A stretch of 64,000 bases of DNA, from the NCBI RefSeq assembly GCF_029227915.1, contig NC_079884.1, forward strand, positions 22,940,001-23,004,000, given 5' to 3'. Under the pieces are notes generated by a model. The model was not told the DNA's origin. It did no database searches and worked only from the letters and a program-made list of their open reading frames with translations. Every line of letters starts with the position of its first letter. Position 1 is the first letter of the stretch. A program made the translations under genes and the position numbers. The DNA is from Hydractinia symbiolongicarpus. Taxonomy: Eukaryota > Cnidaria > Hydrozoa > Anthoathecata > Hydractiniidae. Positions 1 to 20,470 of the stretch are shown piece after piece.

Positions 1-1855
1 CCTCAGCTCTGAACAGAACTCAGACTGAATCTTTATACGTTATATATTAGAACAACTTTGTCGGATATTTTAGTGGTCAAAATATGAAGTGTTTTGATAG
101 CTGAGTAAAGTTATGTGTTTAGCTGTTTAAATCACGTAAATAGGTGTGAAAAATAGTTGCTAATTTGACCAACGCTGTCATTTTTAACTATATTCAGATT
201 TCTCCACGATACTTACGCAGCACACGTGTTTAAAAACAGATACGCGATTTCAAAACGTGAATGACTGCACGGTTGTTTTAGCGTACTGTTTGTAGGTTTT
301 TTTCATCCACGATGGCTATTATTGCAGTCGGAATTGTTTTCTTCGCGGTCTCCTTTGCGCTCTCCTTTGTTGTACAAGGTGGACTGTTCACAGTCAAACT
401 TTCACATTGAAATTCCTAATTAAACAGAGTTTACAAGCAAAACGGCGCTAAAATGTCGCTAAATGGCAAAAATTATTCAGTATCTAAAAAACTTGAAGAT
501 TTAATGACAAAATTTCCTTGAAAATTCCGGTCTTGCATTTATGAACATGTGTACACCATTTAAAATTAAAAGAACGCCCGGGCGTTCATTAGAGCATTTA
601 TGGTATACAAATGCTAAAGATCAGTTTCCATTAAAGTCAGTGACTGTTGTGGAGACAGATTTTTTTTTATCTCTACAATATTTGTTGTGATCCATTTCTT
701 GCGTTGCTTCGTTGCACAACTCGTCATAGTAGTTTTATTGTGCTCTGTTTTTGCTGCACAATTTTTAGGTAATGGAAACAGATCTTAACCCAGCAAGAAG
801 CTAAAGAAACAAAAAATAACCTGCAATCAAATTAAAAATAAAAAAAACGACATAAGGTTGTCAATAGAAGAGCTCGTCCTGTATATATAAAAAAAGTTTT
901 ATACACTGGTATAAATAATATTTATAATATTTATAAATTAATATGTACTATACATACTATAAAAAAGATGGATGCAGCAACGAAAAAATATGTGCCCACT
1001 TTTAAATTTAAATGCAACAAAACAGAAACACACAAGATGTAACCACTACTACCATCCTAATAAATACAAAATTCATATTTATTTAAATTTACGGTATATA
1101 AAAGCTCCTATATTTCTAAAAGGCTGACCAGATGACGCAGGATTCTATCAGATTCGAGTCACTGAAAATTTTTAGAAAAAGAAACAATTAAAAAGCTAGC
1201 AGGAACAAAGCAATTGGACAGCAAATAAAATATTATTTACAACAATAATCAACTTTCCGATAGTCACCAGATAAATTAACATCCCTTACTGGTGTAGATC
1301 GTGAAAAGTTATTCCATGTGAATGAGTGAAAAAGATATCACGCCACGATATTTCCCACGTGGACTAATATCACGTAGTAAAAAATGCGAGCCTAGAAAAT
1401 TCTACCAGAAGAGACCGTTTTTAGGATTTAACAGTATATAGGGAGCAACATTCTAGGTCTACTGGCAACCACGACTGGGATTAGTTCAAAATAATCTTAA
1501 AATGTGTATGCCTCTTGCGATAAATTTTTTTAAACCGAGAATAAAAAAATCAGCTAAACCGCCATATTGCTTTTTATATCATGTGTCTGATTAAATCCGT
1601 TATGATAACTATTCGGTGCGCTTGATGTGCAAATAAGCCACGACAAATCATCTTGTCTTACTGAATATTTTCACGGCGTTAAGACGGAAATCCTCGTTTC
1701 TGGATTCTTGAATATGGATTGTTAGATGAGAGCGAGGTGGGAGGAACACCGAAAACATTCCATCCTGTGCCCAGCGTTCTCTTGTTAGTGTTAATGTCAT
1801 TCAATATGTTGTTTATCGTGTAGTTTTCATTTTTGCTGTTGGAACTGTAAACAAA

Positions 1856-1856
1856 C

Positions 1857-1903
<47 letters not shown>
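1856..1903. repeat. AAT trinucleotide microsatellite
   Basis: About sixteen uninterrupted AAT units. Read on the minus strand it gives a run of leucines inside a chance open frame, which is not a gene. Confidence 0.95.
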
Positions 1904-2304
1904 GTAGAAGCACAGTTGAACAAACACAGCTATGTATAGCATATAAGTGTGTCGACACCTAGAGATAAACAGTTCGCAGTGAACTTAAAAATATTGATTT
2001 AGGGTACAATTTTGTTTTATGAAGAAGGCAAGAAAAACAAATCTTTTAAGACAGAAATTTTTGAAGAATCGGTAATCTTATATTTTACATCGCAAATATT
2101 TGTAATTTACTGTAAAAAAATAAGAATGCTTAAAATATAAGATATACGAACAAAACAAAAACAAGGCAAGTGAAAAAATAAAACCACTTTTGGAGAAATA
2201 GGTCATTTTAGGGTTGATCATTACATAGACCCTAACAAGCGGATTTTATAGAAGAGTGAATAACAGACTTTTAGAGGAAATACAAAAAAGGTTAAAATAT
2301 ATTG

Positions 2305-2310
2305 TTTATT
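2305..2310 (-). terminator. Candidate poly(A) signal of ATAT1
   Basis: AATAAA on the minus strand, about 330 bases beyond the ATAT1 stop codon. It is the right motif at a plausible distance, but other AT-rich matches are nearby, so the assignment is tentative. Confidence 0.35.
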
Positions 2311-2640
2311 GTTTCGTAAAAAGATATTTTAATCTAATTCGTATTTCTTTCTACGAAATAAACAAAAATGTGCTATTCGTGAAAATAAACTTTCATTTTG
2401 GCAGATTGGCAAAATATTGTCCGTATAAACTTAGGCATTTTAATATTAAAAGAACATAGATAGGCCGGAGCCAGATAAAATAGGGATGGAAAGAGAACAA
2501 AGGAACATCGCATGAATGGAAATAATTCCCGATAATCACTTCCTTATGCAAAAAAAAGTTTCATCTAGCGAAATCTTTCTTATATTTAGAGTTACACAAC
2601 TGATATCAGAAATGGTCAGCATGGTCAAAATTAGACATTC

Positions 2641-10116
<7,476 letters not shown>

Positions 10117-10763
10117 GTTTGTCTTGATAGTCTAAGTTAATTTTATGTGTGCCACTACATCACCTTTATGTGCATGAAGCTTTAACATACAACCATATCC
10201 AACTTCATATGATGTTATATTGTATAGTGGCTGTTAAAAATGATAACAACAATCCTAATATTTTATGTACCTTGTATATTCTTACTGGTAAAGTGCTGAA
10301 GTTTCATAGTTTTTGTTACTGCAGGGTGTGCTAGCATTAATTTTTATCTGTTAGACAGAGAATCTTTAATTGAAAATACTGTAAATAAATAGTTGACTTT
10401 CTCAATAAAACAACTTTTTTTTAACGACTTACTTATTTTTTCTGTTGTCTACCCATTGTAGCGTTTCTTAAAATCTACCCTGCAGCATCAGTTTATTGTT
10501 CATTTATTGGATATACATTTTTTTATTCATCAAAGCATGCAACAATAAAATTTTTTGATTTCAATGAGTTGAAATCTTGGGTTAATGTTACAAGGAATGT
10601 TGGGCAAGCTTTTTCCAGGCTTCTGGGACCATAGAAATTCAGAATTTTTCTCTGGGCCAACAGTCCTAATTGTAAATTTTTAGCTGTAAAGCAAAATAAA
10701 AAAAAATTGAAAATAAACTATTTGACCCACAATGGTGAATGTGATAATGAAAATATTGAAAGT

Positions 10764-11505
10764 ATGCAGAGTCATTGGAAGGATACGTTAAAAAGTTTGA
10801 GAAGTGGAAGAAAAAGGGTTAAGAGTGAATGCAGCAAGTCTAAAAGTCATAATTAGTAGTATTGAAGCCAAGTGCGACCTTGTAGTTCAAAAGTGACCTT
10901 ATGGAGTTTGCAGGAAAGGGGTTGGTAGAAACTCAATTTTTTGTCAGACAGTCGTATTGGAGGTTAAGAGCCTTACAATGGTGAGATTATAGACAATAAA
11001 TTGCTTCCAGCTTTAATGGTATACAACAATGACTCATTAGAGGTATAAAAGAACTTCTGTTATTTGGGTGATGTTAAGTAGTGAAGAGGTGTTGGAAGAA
11101 GTGTTACTTGCAGGATAGCTTCTGCTTGGAAAAGGTTCAGAGAATTACTTTATTGGTTGACTAGCTGAGTCTTATCAATTAAGGTAAAAGGTAGGTTTTA
11201 TGAGGCCTGTGTAAGATATGTTATGTTGTATAGTAGTAAGACATGGGCAGTGAAGCATGAAGATCTTGACCGTGACTGACCGTAACAGCGCTAAAGATGT
11301 TATCCAGATAAAAAAACGAAGTAGGTTAGGATACTTGGAAAGAACTAAGCAGGATATTAAGTAAGAATATAAACAGGAGGTAATAAGGACAGATTTGATG
11401 CAGACAAATTTGAGTTTAGATCTGACACAGTCTAGATCTGATTCAAATATCCCGTTCAACCCATGCTAGCATAGAAAATAGACGTTGAGCCGAAAATGAT
11501 GATGT
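10764..11505 (+). mobile_element. Degenerate LINE fragment, 3' part (same family as 22000-24003)
   Basis: The nucleotide sequence matches 23099-23990 along most of its length: the stretch around TTGAGAAGTGGAAG, the block that encodes the zinc finger in the better copy, the GTTACTTGCAGGATAG stretch and the 3' end GACGTTGAGCCGAAAATGATGATG. Frames are broken by many stops and indels. It is a dead 5'-truncated insertion. Confidence 0.85.
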
Positions 11506-12140
11506 TGTTGTATGTTTTGTTAATAATTATATGTGGTAGCTTTTAGTTGGAGTAAAAACACCCTGTTACAGTCCAATTTTCACAGACAAAGGCCACCTGT
11601 AATTGTTTGCTCATCAAATAGCATTTGTAAATATTTAAAAACTATTTCGAAAACACCTTTACACATGTAAATGTGCTTTTAACAGGCCCACTCAAGAAAA
11701 TTACCCAGCCCTGTGAGCATTGAATCGCACATGTAAGTTACTATATACATGATTGTCCTACGATTGGTTTATGTTAATCCAAATGAAAAAACGAATTATT
11801 AGAAAAACAAATTTAGAGTACCAAGTTCAGAAATCTATAACAGCTTGGGTAGCAAAATCTTTGTGGAACTGGGGAAGCAATAAATGCCTCAGCCCTATTA
11901 TCTTAGACCTGATTGCAGGATCTGTTCTGATATAATGGCTGACCATGCAAGCTGTGATTGGCATTTTCTTCAAACTTTTGGCACGGCAAAAGAGAAAAAG
12001 TCTCCACATAGTTTTTTTCTGCAAAATAAAACATCATTGCAAATTAGGCATAGCAAAAAAAAGTCTCAATGTCATTCTTAGTAAACTCCTCTTGTAAGTA
12101 CATTTCAACATAATACACTTTATAATATATATATAATTTT

Positions 12141-13601
12141 ATGGAACTAGATTTTGCGGATGGGTTGGCTCATTCTTATTTTTCCAAAACAACTTTGGAA
12201 AAACATAAAAAAACTGGTTCAGGCAATACTACTTCAATAAAACAAGTAGTTCAAAATGATGGTACAGAAACCTCTCATCAAAAAGAAATTTCCAACACAT
12301 GTAATTCATTTTTTGTCAGTGTTGGTGCCAAACTAGCCTCAAAATTTTCTTCTGACACTGCTAATGTTAATCCACCTGTTAGCGGACACAATTTTCGGTT
12401 GGCTCCTATTAAGACCAAAAAATTTAGTTCACTAAAACTTAATAAAGCTACCTATGGGCTTGGACAGAATTGGTTCACGACTGCTACAAGAAGGTTCGTC
12501 AGTTTTAAGTATTTATTTATCAAGTCTTTTCAACAAATCTTTATTTACCGGTTACGTACCTAAATTTTGGAAGACTAAAAGGGTCTCGCCTACATTTTAA
12601 AAGTGGCAATAAACAGATCCTACTAATTACCAGCTTATCTTTATTTTGCCAATTCCTTTGAACATTTTTGAAAAGTTAGTGCATGAGCAAATGTCTAATT
12701 TTTTTTCTGAGCACAACTTCGCACAACGAAATCCGGACTGTCTGTCATTCAGGACAGACAGTCTGGATTTTGAAAACTCTTTTCCACAGAAACTGCAGTA
12801 GCCTCTAATTTTATTCTTACTGAGCTCGACCAACAAAACTTTGTTTGTGCTGTGCTAATTGCCTTAAGAAAGCTTTTGACACTGATGATCATAAAATTTT
12901 GTTGAAAAAACTATGGTTGTTTGGCATCAGAGATGCTGCCTTTGACTGGTTTGAGTCCTACTTAATGGGCCGAATGCAGCTGACTCTTGTAAACGACTCA
13001 GGATCAGATCTGATTCATGAAGACGTGGAAAAAGTAAAATATCTTGGGGTAACATTTGACCAAAAATGCAATGGGAAGAGCACAATAATGACATAAATAG
13101 AAAAATACTAATTAAATTTTCTAAAATTAGAACCATTTCATCCTGTTTAACACCTCACCCAAAAAAACCTTTTAATTAATGCACTAGTCATGCCATATTT
13201 CAACAACTGCTCCTCTGCATGGGCTTCTGCCACTGAAGGTAGATTGGGAAAACTAGAAAAACAATTAAAATGTGCCCGTACATTTCTTGGGAAAGAGAGG
13301 GAATATTCACTGAATAATTTACTCATCAAAAACGGTGCCATATTAGTTTTTAAAGCCATGAATCACATTGCTCCTTATTACATGCGCCCAAAATTCCTTT
13401 TGCCGAAAAAAATAATCATCAAACAAGAGGAGCTTCAAAAAAACAGGTTCACACTTCCCTTGGTCAGGACACAATTTTGCAAAAAAAGCCCTCTTATTTA
13501 GAGCTGCAAAAGTGTGGAATAATCTTACACACCAAGTGACCTGTAATGGAAGTCTGCTTTCGTTTAAGACTTTCATCTCTAATGTATTTGGCAAATTCTA
13601 A
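12141..13601 (+). mobile_element. Degenerate non-LTR retrotransposon (Jockey/CR1-like) reverse transcriptase
   Basis: Broken reverse-transcriptase frames on the plus strand. The first piece has a fingers-like SSLKLNKATYGLG block (compare the usual LKxxKATGxD). The second has KKAFDTDDHKILLKKLWLFGI and FDWFESYL, typical of this RT clade. The third has KVKYLGVTFD, then SSAWASA and the C-terminal KAMNHIAPYYM region, with a final WNNLTHQV and stop at 13601. The frame changes between pieces. The part that should carry the YADD active site is missing between about 13010 and 13020, so the copy carries an internal deletion and cannot be active. Confidence 0.85.
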
Positions 13602-15080
13602 TGGAGATCACTTTTTAACTTTTAAATTTTTGTTTTTACTCCTTTTCTTTACAATTTTAACTAACCTAACTAAACGACTCACCTAATTAGACCATGCCGC
13701 CTAATTAGGTGTTTACCTTTTAACTGTATAGAGAGCTGCTTGCTACCGCCTAGCTAGCTAGCTATGTTCAAATAAATTTTTGTTTGAAATAGCAGATAGC
13801 TGTCCTTATATATTGATATTATTATGGCCCACATAAACTTTTAAAGCTAAAAAGTTTAAAAATACGTACTACCAGACAATAAACATGTTTCTGTTTAAAA
13901 ACATGCTCATCACGTCTTTCCTTGTTTTTTCTTGGTTTGTTTTGATTTAGATGTCTCGTTTATTCATGTTTATGGAAGACGGCAAACCAGTCAAAAATAA
14001 AGACTAAGAGCCCTTTTTCTAAATACAGACTTTGTTATAAAAAAAGCGAAATAGTATTAAAATTCTTTACTTTTCAGGTAAATCGATGCTCAATAGATTT
14101 GTTTATAATATTGTTTATACGTGTTTAGTTATAAATAGAAAAACATCATGATTTTACATACGTCCTGAATTTATAATTTGGCCTATTTAAAAATGGCGGT
14201 AAATAACATGTCTCGTAAATCAAGTTATTGGCAAGGGGAGGGACACATTTTGTGGATTTCCATCTTAAATCCAATCCAAAGCAAGGCAGCAAAGCCAGCT
14301 AGCTAAGTAGCCATCTGATGCCTAGCTAGAAAAATTAGATCTTGTCGTTTGCCAAAATACTCTTAGCTTTTTTAACCCCATTGTTGCCTCTGTCTGCTTC
14401 TCCTTTAGTTCGGGATAAGAGGTGTAGCTATATACAGATTTAGAAACAGTTTCCTTGTTAAAAAACAGTTTCCGTATTTCAAAACTTTTTTGTGTAAAAT
14501 AGGAAATAGTTTCTGAATTCCGAAAACATTTTCAGTTTTCTATTTTCCACAGACCAGCTAGCTACTTTGGGTTTCTGCATTAAATTTTTTTGACTAATAG
14601 ATAAACCAATAAACTTAGTTAAAAATATTATGTAGAACTTGGGTGCACTTCAGGGCTTCTTTACTACTGCAGTTCTAATCAAATCGACCCTCGTTAAACA
14701 GTCTTCACATGTATCGTCCTTTATTTAGCAAAGCGCATCATGCCTCAGTAACAGTACTTTGAAAAGGTTTGTTAACATATCGTGGTTCGTGTTTATTTCA
14801 TGTTACGCACAAACCACGATAGTCCATGATGCGCATTTTTTTAACAATCATGGACCTCATGATCATGTTTCGTGGACTACACGAACGAAAATTAAATATT
14901 ACATCGTGGCTTCTTCCATGATAGATAACTTCTATTGTAAAACAACAAAGACCGTTAGTTTATCAATTAAATCAAAAAACCACCGGCAAAATATAAATTA
15001 ACACGTTTTAATTTGTTGTCATAAAGCTAGCTACATAATAGATTTTAATCGTTCGTGAATCAAAATGCGATGTAAAAAAC

Positions 15081-15560
15081 ATTTATATCGCCGCTTTTCG
15101 CTTATAAACTTTTAAAATGCAATCTAAAAAAACATTTCTATCGTCGCTTTTAGCTTATAAACTTTTAAAATGCGATCTAAAAGAGCATTTCTATTGCCGT
15201 TTTTCGTTTTCAAACTTTTAAAAAGCGGTCTAAAAGGCTTTTCTATCGCTGTTTTTTGTTTTTAAACTTTTAAAAATCGACCTAAGAAAGCTTTTCTATA
15301 GCGGTTTTCTGTTCTTAAAATTTGAAAAAGCGATCTAAAAAACATTTCTATCGCCGTTTTTGATTTTAAACTTTTAAAATGCGATTTAAAAAAACATTTA
15401 TATCGCCGTTTTTCGTTTTTAAACTTTTAAAATGCGATCTATAAAAGCTTTTCTATAGCGGTTTTTCGTTTTTAAACTTTTAAAATGCAATCTAAAAAAC
15501 ATTCCTATCGCCGTTTTTCGTTCTTAAACTTCTAAAACGCGATCTAAAAAAGCTTTTCTA
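15081..15560. repeat. Nine-unit tandem array of about 53 bp inside transposon copy 1
   Basis: Each unit reads roughly CATTTCTATCGCCG, TTTTTCG, AAACTTTTAAAATGCGATCT, then an A-run. Units are diverged by several bases. The same array appears in reverse orientation with only four units at 22440-22675. Confidence 0.93.
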
Positions 15561-16100
15561 TCAAAATTAAAGTTTCAATCTTTGTTTAAATATAATAATT
15601 TCTATCGCTTAACCCGCACAACCAACAATGCCTTCTCGCTAGTTTATTTAGTTTCCACACAAAACTTCTATTAAAAAAAACTATTAAACAATGTCACACC
15701 GTGTCAAATTGATAGAGTTGATAACATTTGCAATTATGCTATTGGGAATAGTTATGTTAACACTATTTAACAATAGTTACACGCAGTTATAATAAGCTAT
15801 TTTTTCTTCAATAATTCCTTGTTTATTACGCGCAAGTTAATGACTTACAAGACTCGCAAGATAATTAATAAGAACAAAAGATGAACAACTACTGCCTCTG
15901 AGAAAAAGGTGTGAAAATTGAGCGAACGCTTACATCTCGACTGTACTATATACAAATTTTTTTTAAAAAAACCATACGCATCTAATTATAAAAACTCAAA
16001 CAAATTTTATTTTAAAGCTCATTACGAATACAATGTCAAACGATTTTCTTTTTTTTAAAACCATACGCAGCTAATTAAAATCTCATAAGAATTTTTTGTT

Positions 16101-16325
16101 AAACTCGTACGAATTTAACTCATACGAATTTAATTTAAAACTTATACGAATTTAATTTTTTTTTAAACTCATACGAATTTAATTTAAAACTCATCAAACT
16201 TATTTCATACGAATTTTTTTTAACTCATACGAATTTAATTTAAAACTCATACGAATTTAATTAAAACTCATATGAATTTAATTTAAAACTCATACGAATT
16301 TAATTAAAAACTCATACGAATTTTA
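16101..16325. repeat. Tandem array of about 22 bp (CATACGAATTTAATTTAAAA type)
   Basis: About ten imperfect units of the CATACGAATTTAA type with an AAAACT spacer, lying near the right end of transposon copy 1. No match was seen in copy 2. The array grades into looser ATACGAATT motifs up to about 16425. Confidence 0.85.
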
Positions 16326-17864
16326 CACGATTTTAGAAAAATTTCATACAAATTTAATTACTGTATGGCAAAAGAAAATTCGTATAGCATATACGAATTT
16401 TTTTGATACGAATTGCTACGGATTTTGTAGATGACCCCTAACAAACCTTTTCACAGTACTGTAAGTCATCAACAAGTCAATTAAATTGCTGTAATTTTCT
16501 ATGTGATTTGCACAGTTACATTTTCAAATCGAAATAATGTTAAAAGCTACCAGTTGGCTATCCTGAAGGAGAACGATGAGCTTCAGAAGTGGAGAGATGG
16601 TCTCTTAATGGGACACTTAATACACGCAACAAACAGTAATAACATTTTTAAATAGAAAAACAAAAATATTTATAAAATAACAATATTTTTTAAATAGAAA
16701 AACAGAAATTACGATCTTGAATAAACTACATTTTCTACGTTTTCTGTGCAATCTTCAGTCTGTATATAATCTACTATCTTATCTTGGATTGTCTCTGAAT
16801 CTTTACACGCAACTTTAAACGTAAATGTATCACTGCCGTCAGCTCTACGATCAGGACCATATCTATTTTGTAGAAACAGTTAATGTGCTGGTGGTTTGCG
16901 ACTTATTTGAGGCTGTCCAATCGACTCGCTAAGATTTTTTTATTTTAGTTTACAACTACACCGTCCTGGTTACTGACAAAATACACTGGGCATGAGGTTA
17001 AAAAGTAATATAATAACTCACCAAACTATTTTCAAAGACAATCTCTCCAGATCACAAAAAAGTTTCCCAAGGTTCACAAGAATTCTCCCAACCACTTTGC
17101 CTGCAATATCTCAGACAACTTGTTTTCTCTGTCCTCTCTTCTCATCTTGTGTAACTTTTTTGATGAAGCTCTGGAGTAATTTTTTTTAATGTTGGTTTCT
17201 ATACTATCACAGCGAAAGTATCAAATTTATATCTGGTTCTTTTCTATACTTCCATCAACATTATTATGTGAAGTGATTTTGAAAATAATGAAAATTTATT
17301 ATATGGAAACTATTTCTACATTTGCATCTTATCCCAGACTGTCCTTGCTTTTATTTTAATTAGTTCCTATGCTCACCACCACTGAGAAATGAGAATACCC
17401 TAAGGACTGTGCCATTGTCTGTCCCTTTGATACATCAAATTTGCCTTCTCAGCAACAAGGTTTAGCAGTAACAAGTTGGGAACTGTGGAGCCTCTGTCCT
17501 CTGATGACCAACCAAGTTGCGTTATAAAAGAGTTGTGGGGAAAAAAAGGATAGAAATCTTCAACCCACAAGTTACAATAAAGCTCTCAACACATCTGGGT
17601 GGCATTTCCTTTGTTTTAGGCCAAGGAAAACAAGACATATAATATACGTAAACTAGCTCGCCAACAAAGTTTATAAAAAGCTGTCTATGAAATTGTGATT
17701 TCTGTTACGAAGTTAGACACGACATATTTTGCTATTCAGATAGGCAATAATATTGATAGAAAATTCCTAGAACTTTCAATTTTCGTTAGGTCAGTCTGGA
17801 GTAAACTGACTGACAGGAAGAAGAAAGACCACAAGCTCCATCATGTTCAGTATACTTTTTTTCT

Positions 17865-17965
17865 TAACTTTGCCAAATTTTGTCGAAAATAAAGTAATTT
17901 TAATTTTTGGACCAATTTTGGCCTAAAATATATAACATTTGGGTGACAAAAAATCAAAATTTTGA
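17865..17965 (-). repeat. Single dispersed unit of the ATAT1-intron minisatellite
   Basis: The reverse complement of this stretch carries the TTAGGCCAAAATTGGTCC and AAAAATTAAAA blocks followed by TTATTTTCGACAAAATTTGGC, matching the repeat at 6807-7304. Only one unit is present. Confidence 0.8.
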
Positions 17966-19899
17966 AATATAAATACCAAATTTGGCTGATGACTTCTATA
18001 AGTACTTAGAGAGTTTTTAGGTATGAAGTTTAAATATGTGACATTGCAATTGACAATTTGGTTAGTTAGTTACGAGTTGGAAACACATCCTCGCAGGCGA
18101 GATAGTAAAAAGAAGAAAAAAAATAAAAATAGTTACCAAGATGAGATTCCAACACACGACTACTCCCGTGTCGGTCTCAGAGAGGCAAAAATTTCCATTT
18201 TGGGACGGACAGCTGTATTTGAATACCCTAGCATCTGCGAGCTAGTGTAATAACATCACTGTTTCTTATGCTTAAAATATTTGAAAACACATGCAGGAAA
18301 ATTTCAAGGTTTGTACAGTGAGATAATTATTCCAGAATTTGTTGATTGAAGCAGCACACAACACAAGGTTCCAGAAGCTATGCGACTAAGTATATAAATG
18401 AATACAAATAATATAAACCATGACCGCAGCTCCAGGGTGTTTTCTTTTTAAATACGGCAATCAAGCAAGATAAAATAGGCAGAAGGTGTAACATAACCAA
18501 AAGAAGTTGGTGACGAAAACCAAATCATGCTTATTCTAAACATTATGCTAGATCATGTCCTTCGTTTTGAGTTGAATGCACTTCACTCTATTTGATAAGC
18601 TACGACACCTTGCATCCAGGAAAAGCGTTACGTTGAGTGAGATAATAAAAATTACTCCTGAATGATTTTTTGTATAAGTAAAACAGGATTTTTTAAACAA
18701 ATAATAATAAAAAGTTATAAAAAGTTTAGAAAGAACTTTTTATGCAGGTGCTCAAACACGCAGGCAGTGTACAAGAAAATGCAAATCCTTCCTGTTTTTT
18801 ACTATTAGGCTGGGGGACATTACATTACAATTTATCAGCCACAGTCTCTACATGCACCTGGTGTGCACCTTAACATTGTTCAATATGCATGTAAAACCTA
18901 TAGGCTGCCAATGTCATTTCTATGGTTACTGAAGTAAAGGTGTATCTCCACTGAGTCCCAGTATAAAGCTAATTTTGTTTACTAATCTTGCTGGTCATTC
19001 TGCAATATCATTTACAGTACTAAGGGTCTATCAGACAAATTAATTTTCCAAACAAACACCCTTTTTATTGCAGCCACAGTAGTTAAAGAATTATAGAAAT
19101 TGCACACCTTGGCATTGTGGAAACAATTTTGGGTGTGTGAAGGGTTGCACACCTAGGTTTTCTTTATTAACAAGACTGGATATCATGTCTTCACTAGCAT
19201 GGATTATCTCTAAATGCCCTGCACTGATGAGTAATCAAAATTTGATTTTAATGGCTAACTTATGTGAAAAATACACACTTTAATAAGACATAGTGTCAGT
19301 TATCATGAGTATATATGAGTATATATGTTGTGAAGAGTATTTCAGCATTGTCAGTCATTTGTTTTAGTACCGGAGCACAAATTTAGATTGGCAGTATACA
19401 CATAAATTTCTTAGCATCTCAACCCATACACCAAGTACAATTCCACACTGTTTTGGAATATACATTTATCTCATCCATAATCCATTTTTTATATTCAGGT
19501 CATCTCAATTGATCATGTCTAAGTCATATATCTATTTATTCACAATCCAGGGTATACGCTTGTGCACTTAAGCAACCTTTAAGAGGTACAGAAAAAGACA
19601 TGTACCAAGATTTTAAATTTTTAAAGTTGTACTTTGATTCGATTAAACGATAAACAGACAATATACATGTATGTTTTCTTATCGTTTTTTTTTTCATAAA
19701 TTTTGGTTAGCAATATAATAAAAAAATAAAAAATGAAATTTTCCTATATGATGTTTTTGAATATGTCTGGAACAAGAAGCTGTAATGTAATTTCCTTTGG
19801 CCCTATAAAAAATTATAAACCATGTGTGTGGGCCAACCTTACACAAATGTAGTCATGTGTTGTACATAGTTTCCCATGAACTTTGGTAGCTTGTAATTA

Positions 19900-20110
19900 T
19901 CATCACCCCATATGCATTCCAGAGCAGAAAATTTAAAGGTAAAAATGATGTTGCTAGCCACAGAGCTTAGAAAATTATCCTTGTCGTTAGATTTTTTAAA
20001 AAGTTCTTTTTGTTCTTGAGGTATATTTGCTTTTGAAGGTTCTCGAATATACATTATTCGGAAAGGAGAAAGAATCAATGTTTCGCCTTCATTGATTTGG
20101 AGAACAGTTT
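19900..20110. repeat. Diverged copy of the ATAT1-intron palindrome arm
   Basis: The order AGGTAAAAATGATGTTG, AGAGCTTAGAAAATTA, TTTTTTAAAAAGTTCTTTTTGTTCTTGAGG follows the left arm of the 8831-9631 element with many substitutions. A 111-codon minus-strand frame overlapping it (19839-20174) is therefore unlikely to be a gene. Confidence 0.6.
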
Positions 20111-20169
20111 TGATAGAGTGCAGTGTAAAATTATTTTGTTGGCTATAAATACATGTTGGAAGTGAATTT

Positions 20170-20340
20170 AGCAAAGTCTTAAAGTCATGATTAGTAGCAT
20201 TGAAGCCAATTGTGACTTGAAGTTAAAAGTGGCCTTGTGAAATTTTCAGGAAATAAGTTGGCTGTGGTTTTTAGTCAGGTTTGCAAGCATTGGATACACA
20301 AAGAAGTTATTAGTATTGCAGAAATTTTAAAAACTGTTGT
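20170..20340 (+). mobile_element. LINE relic (same family as 22000-24003)
   Basis: The stretch AAAGTCATGATTAGTAGCATTGAAGCCA, GTGGCCTTGTG and GGTTTGCAAGCATTGGATACA matches 23190-23310, including the region that codes for the zinc finger in the better copy. It is short and frame-broken. Confidence 0.75.
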
Positions 20341-20450
20341 TCAATTTCTACAGGACATTTTTATTAAATATATAAAATTTAAGTCAAGTAACAAAATAGA
20401 TCCAGGAAAAATTATTAATAGCATCAGGCTATCCTAATAAATAATAAATT

Positions 20451-20470
20451 GAGTGAGTGAGTGAGTGAGT
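20451..20470. repeat. GAGT tetranucleotide microsatellite
   Basis: Five GAGT units directly downstream of a LINE relic. It may be a decayed LINE tail, since the family ends in short ATGA-like repeats. Confidence 0.85.

Larger units (their letters stand above)
1..2640. other. Left-edge intergenic region, no gene recognised
   Basis: No exon chain could be built here on either strand. It contains the probable 3' untranslated region of ATAT1 (just below 2641), an AAT microsatellite, and a short plus-strand frame starting at ATG 312 whose 33 codons begin with one hydrophobic segment. That frame could be the first exon of a small membrane protein, but no second exon was found. The rest is AT-rich DNA with no visible motif. 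Confidence 0.5.
14751..16463. mobile_element. Inverted-repeat DNA transposon, non-autonomous, copy 1
   Basis: The ends are inverted copies: CAGTACTTTGAAAAGGTTTG near 14752 and CAAACCTTTTCACAGTACTG ending near 16461, followed by TA. The first 300 bases match, in reverse complement, the end of the element at 22070-22978. The interior has no transposase-like frame but holds two tandem arrays (about 15081-15560 and 16101-16325). The subterminal part is rich in short CGTGGTTCGTG / CACGAACCACG palindromes. Ends and TA target suggest the Tc1/mariner superfamily; the assignment to family is inference. Confidence 0.85.

Noticed and set aside
569-605. GAACGCCCGGGCGTTC palindrome with a nearby TATGGTAT as a TACCGT-type MITE
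   Set aside because: Only one possible end is visible; no matching second end was found within a reasonable distance.
1679-1942. 87-codon minus-strand frame with a leucine run
   Set aside because: It is the translation of the AAT microsatellite; no splice context or family.
19839-20174. 111-codon minus-strand frame
   Set aside because: It overlaps a diverged copy of the palindrome arm and a LINE relic, so it is best explained as repeat DNA.
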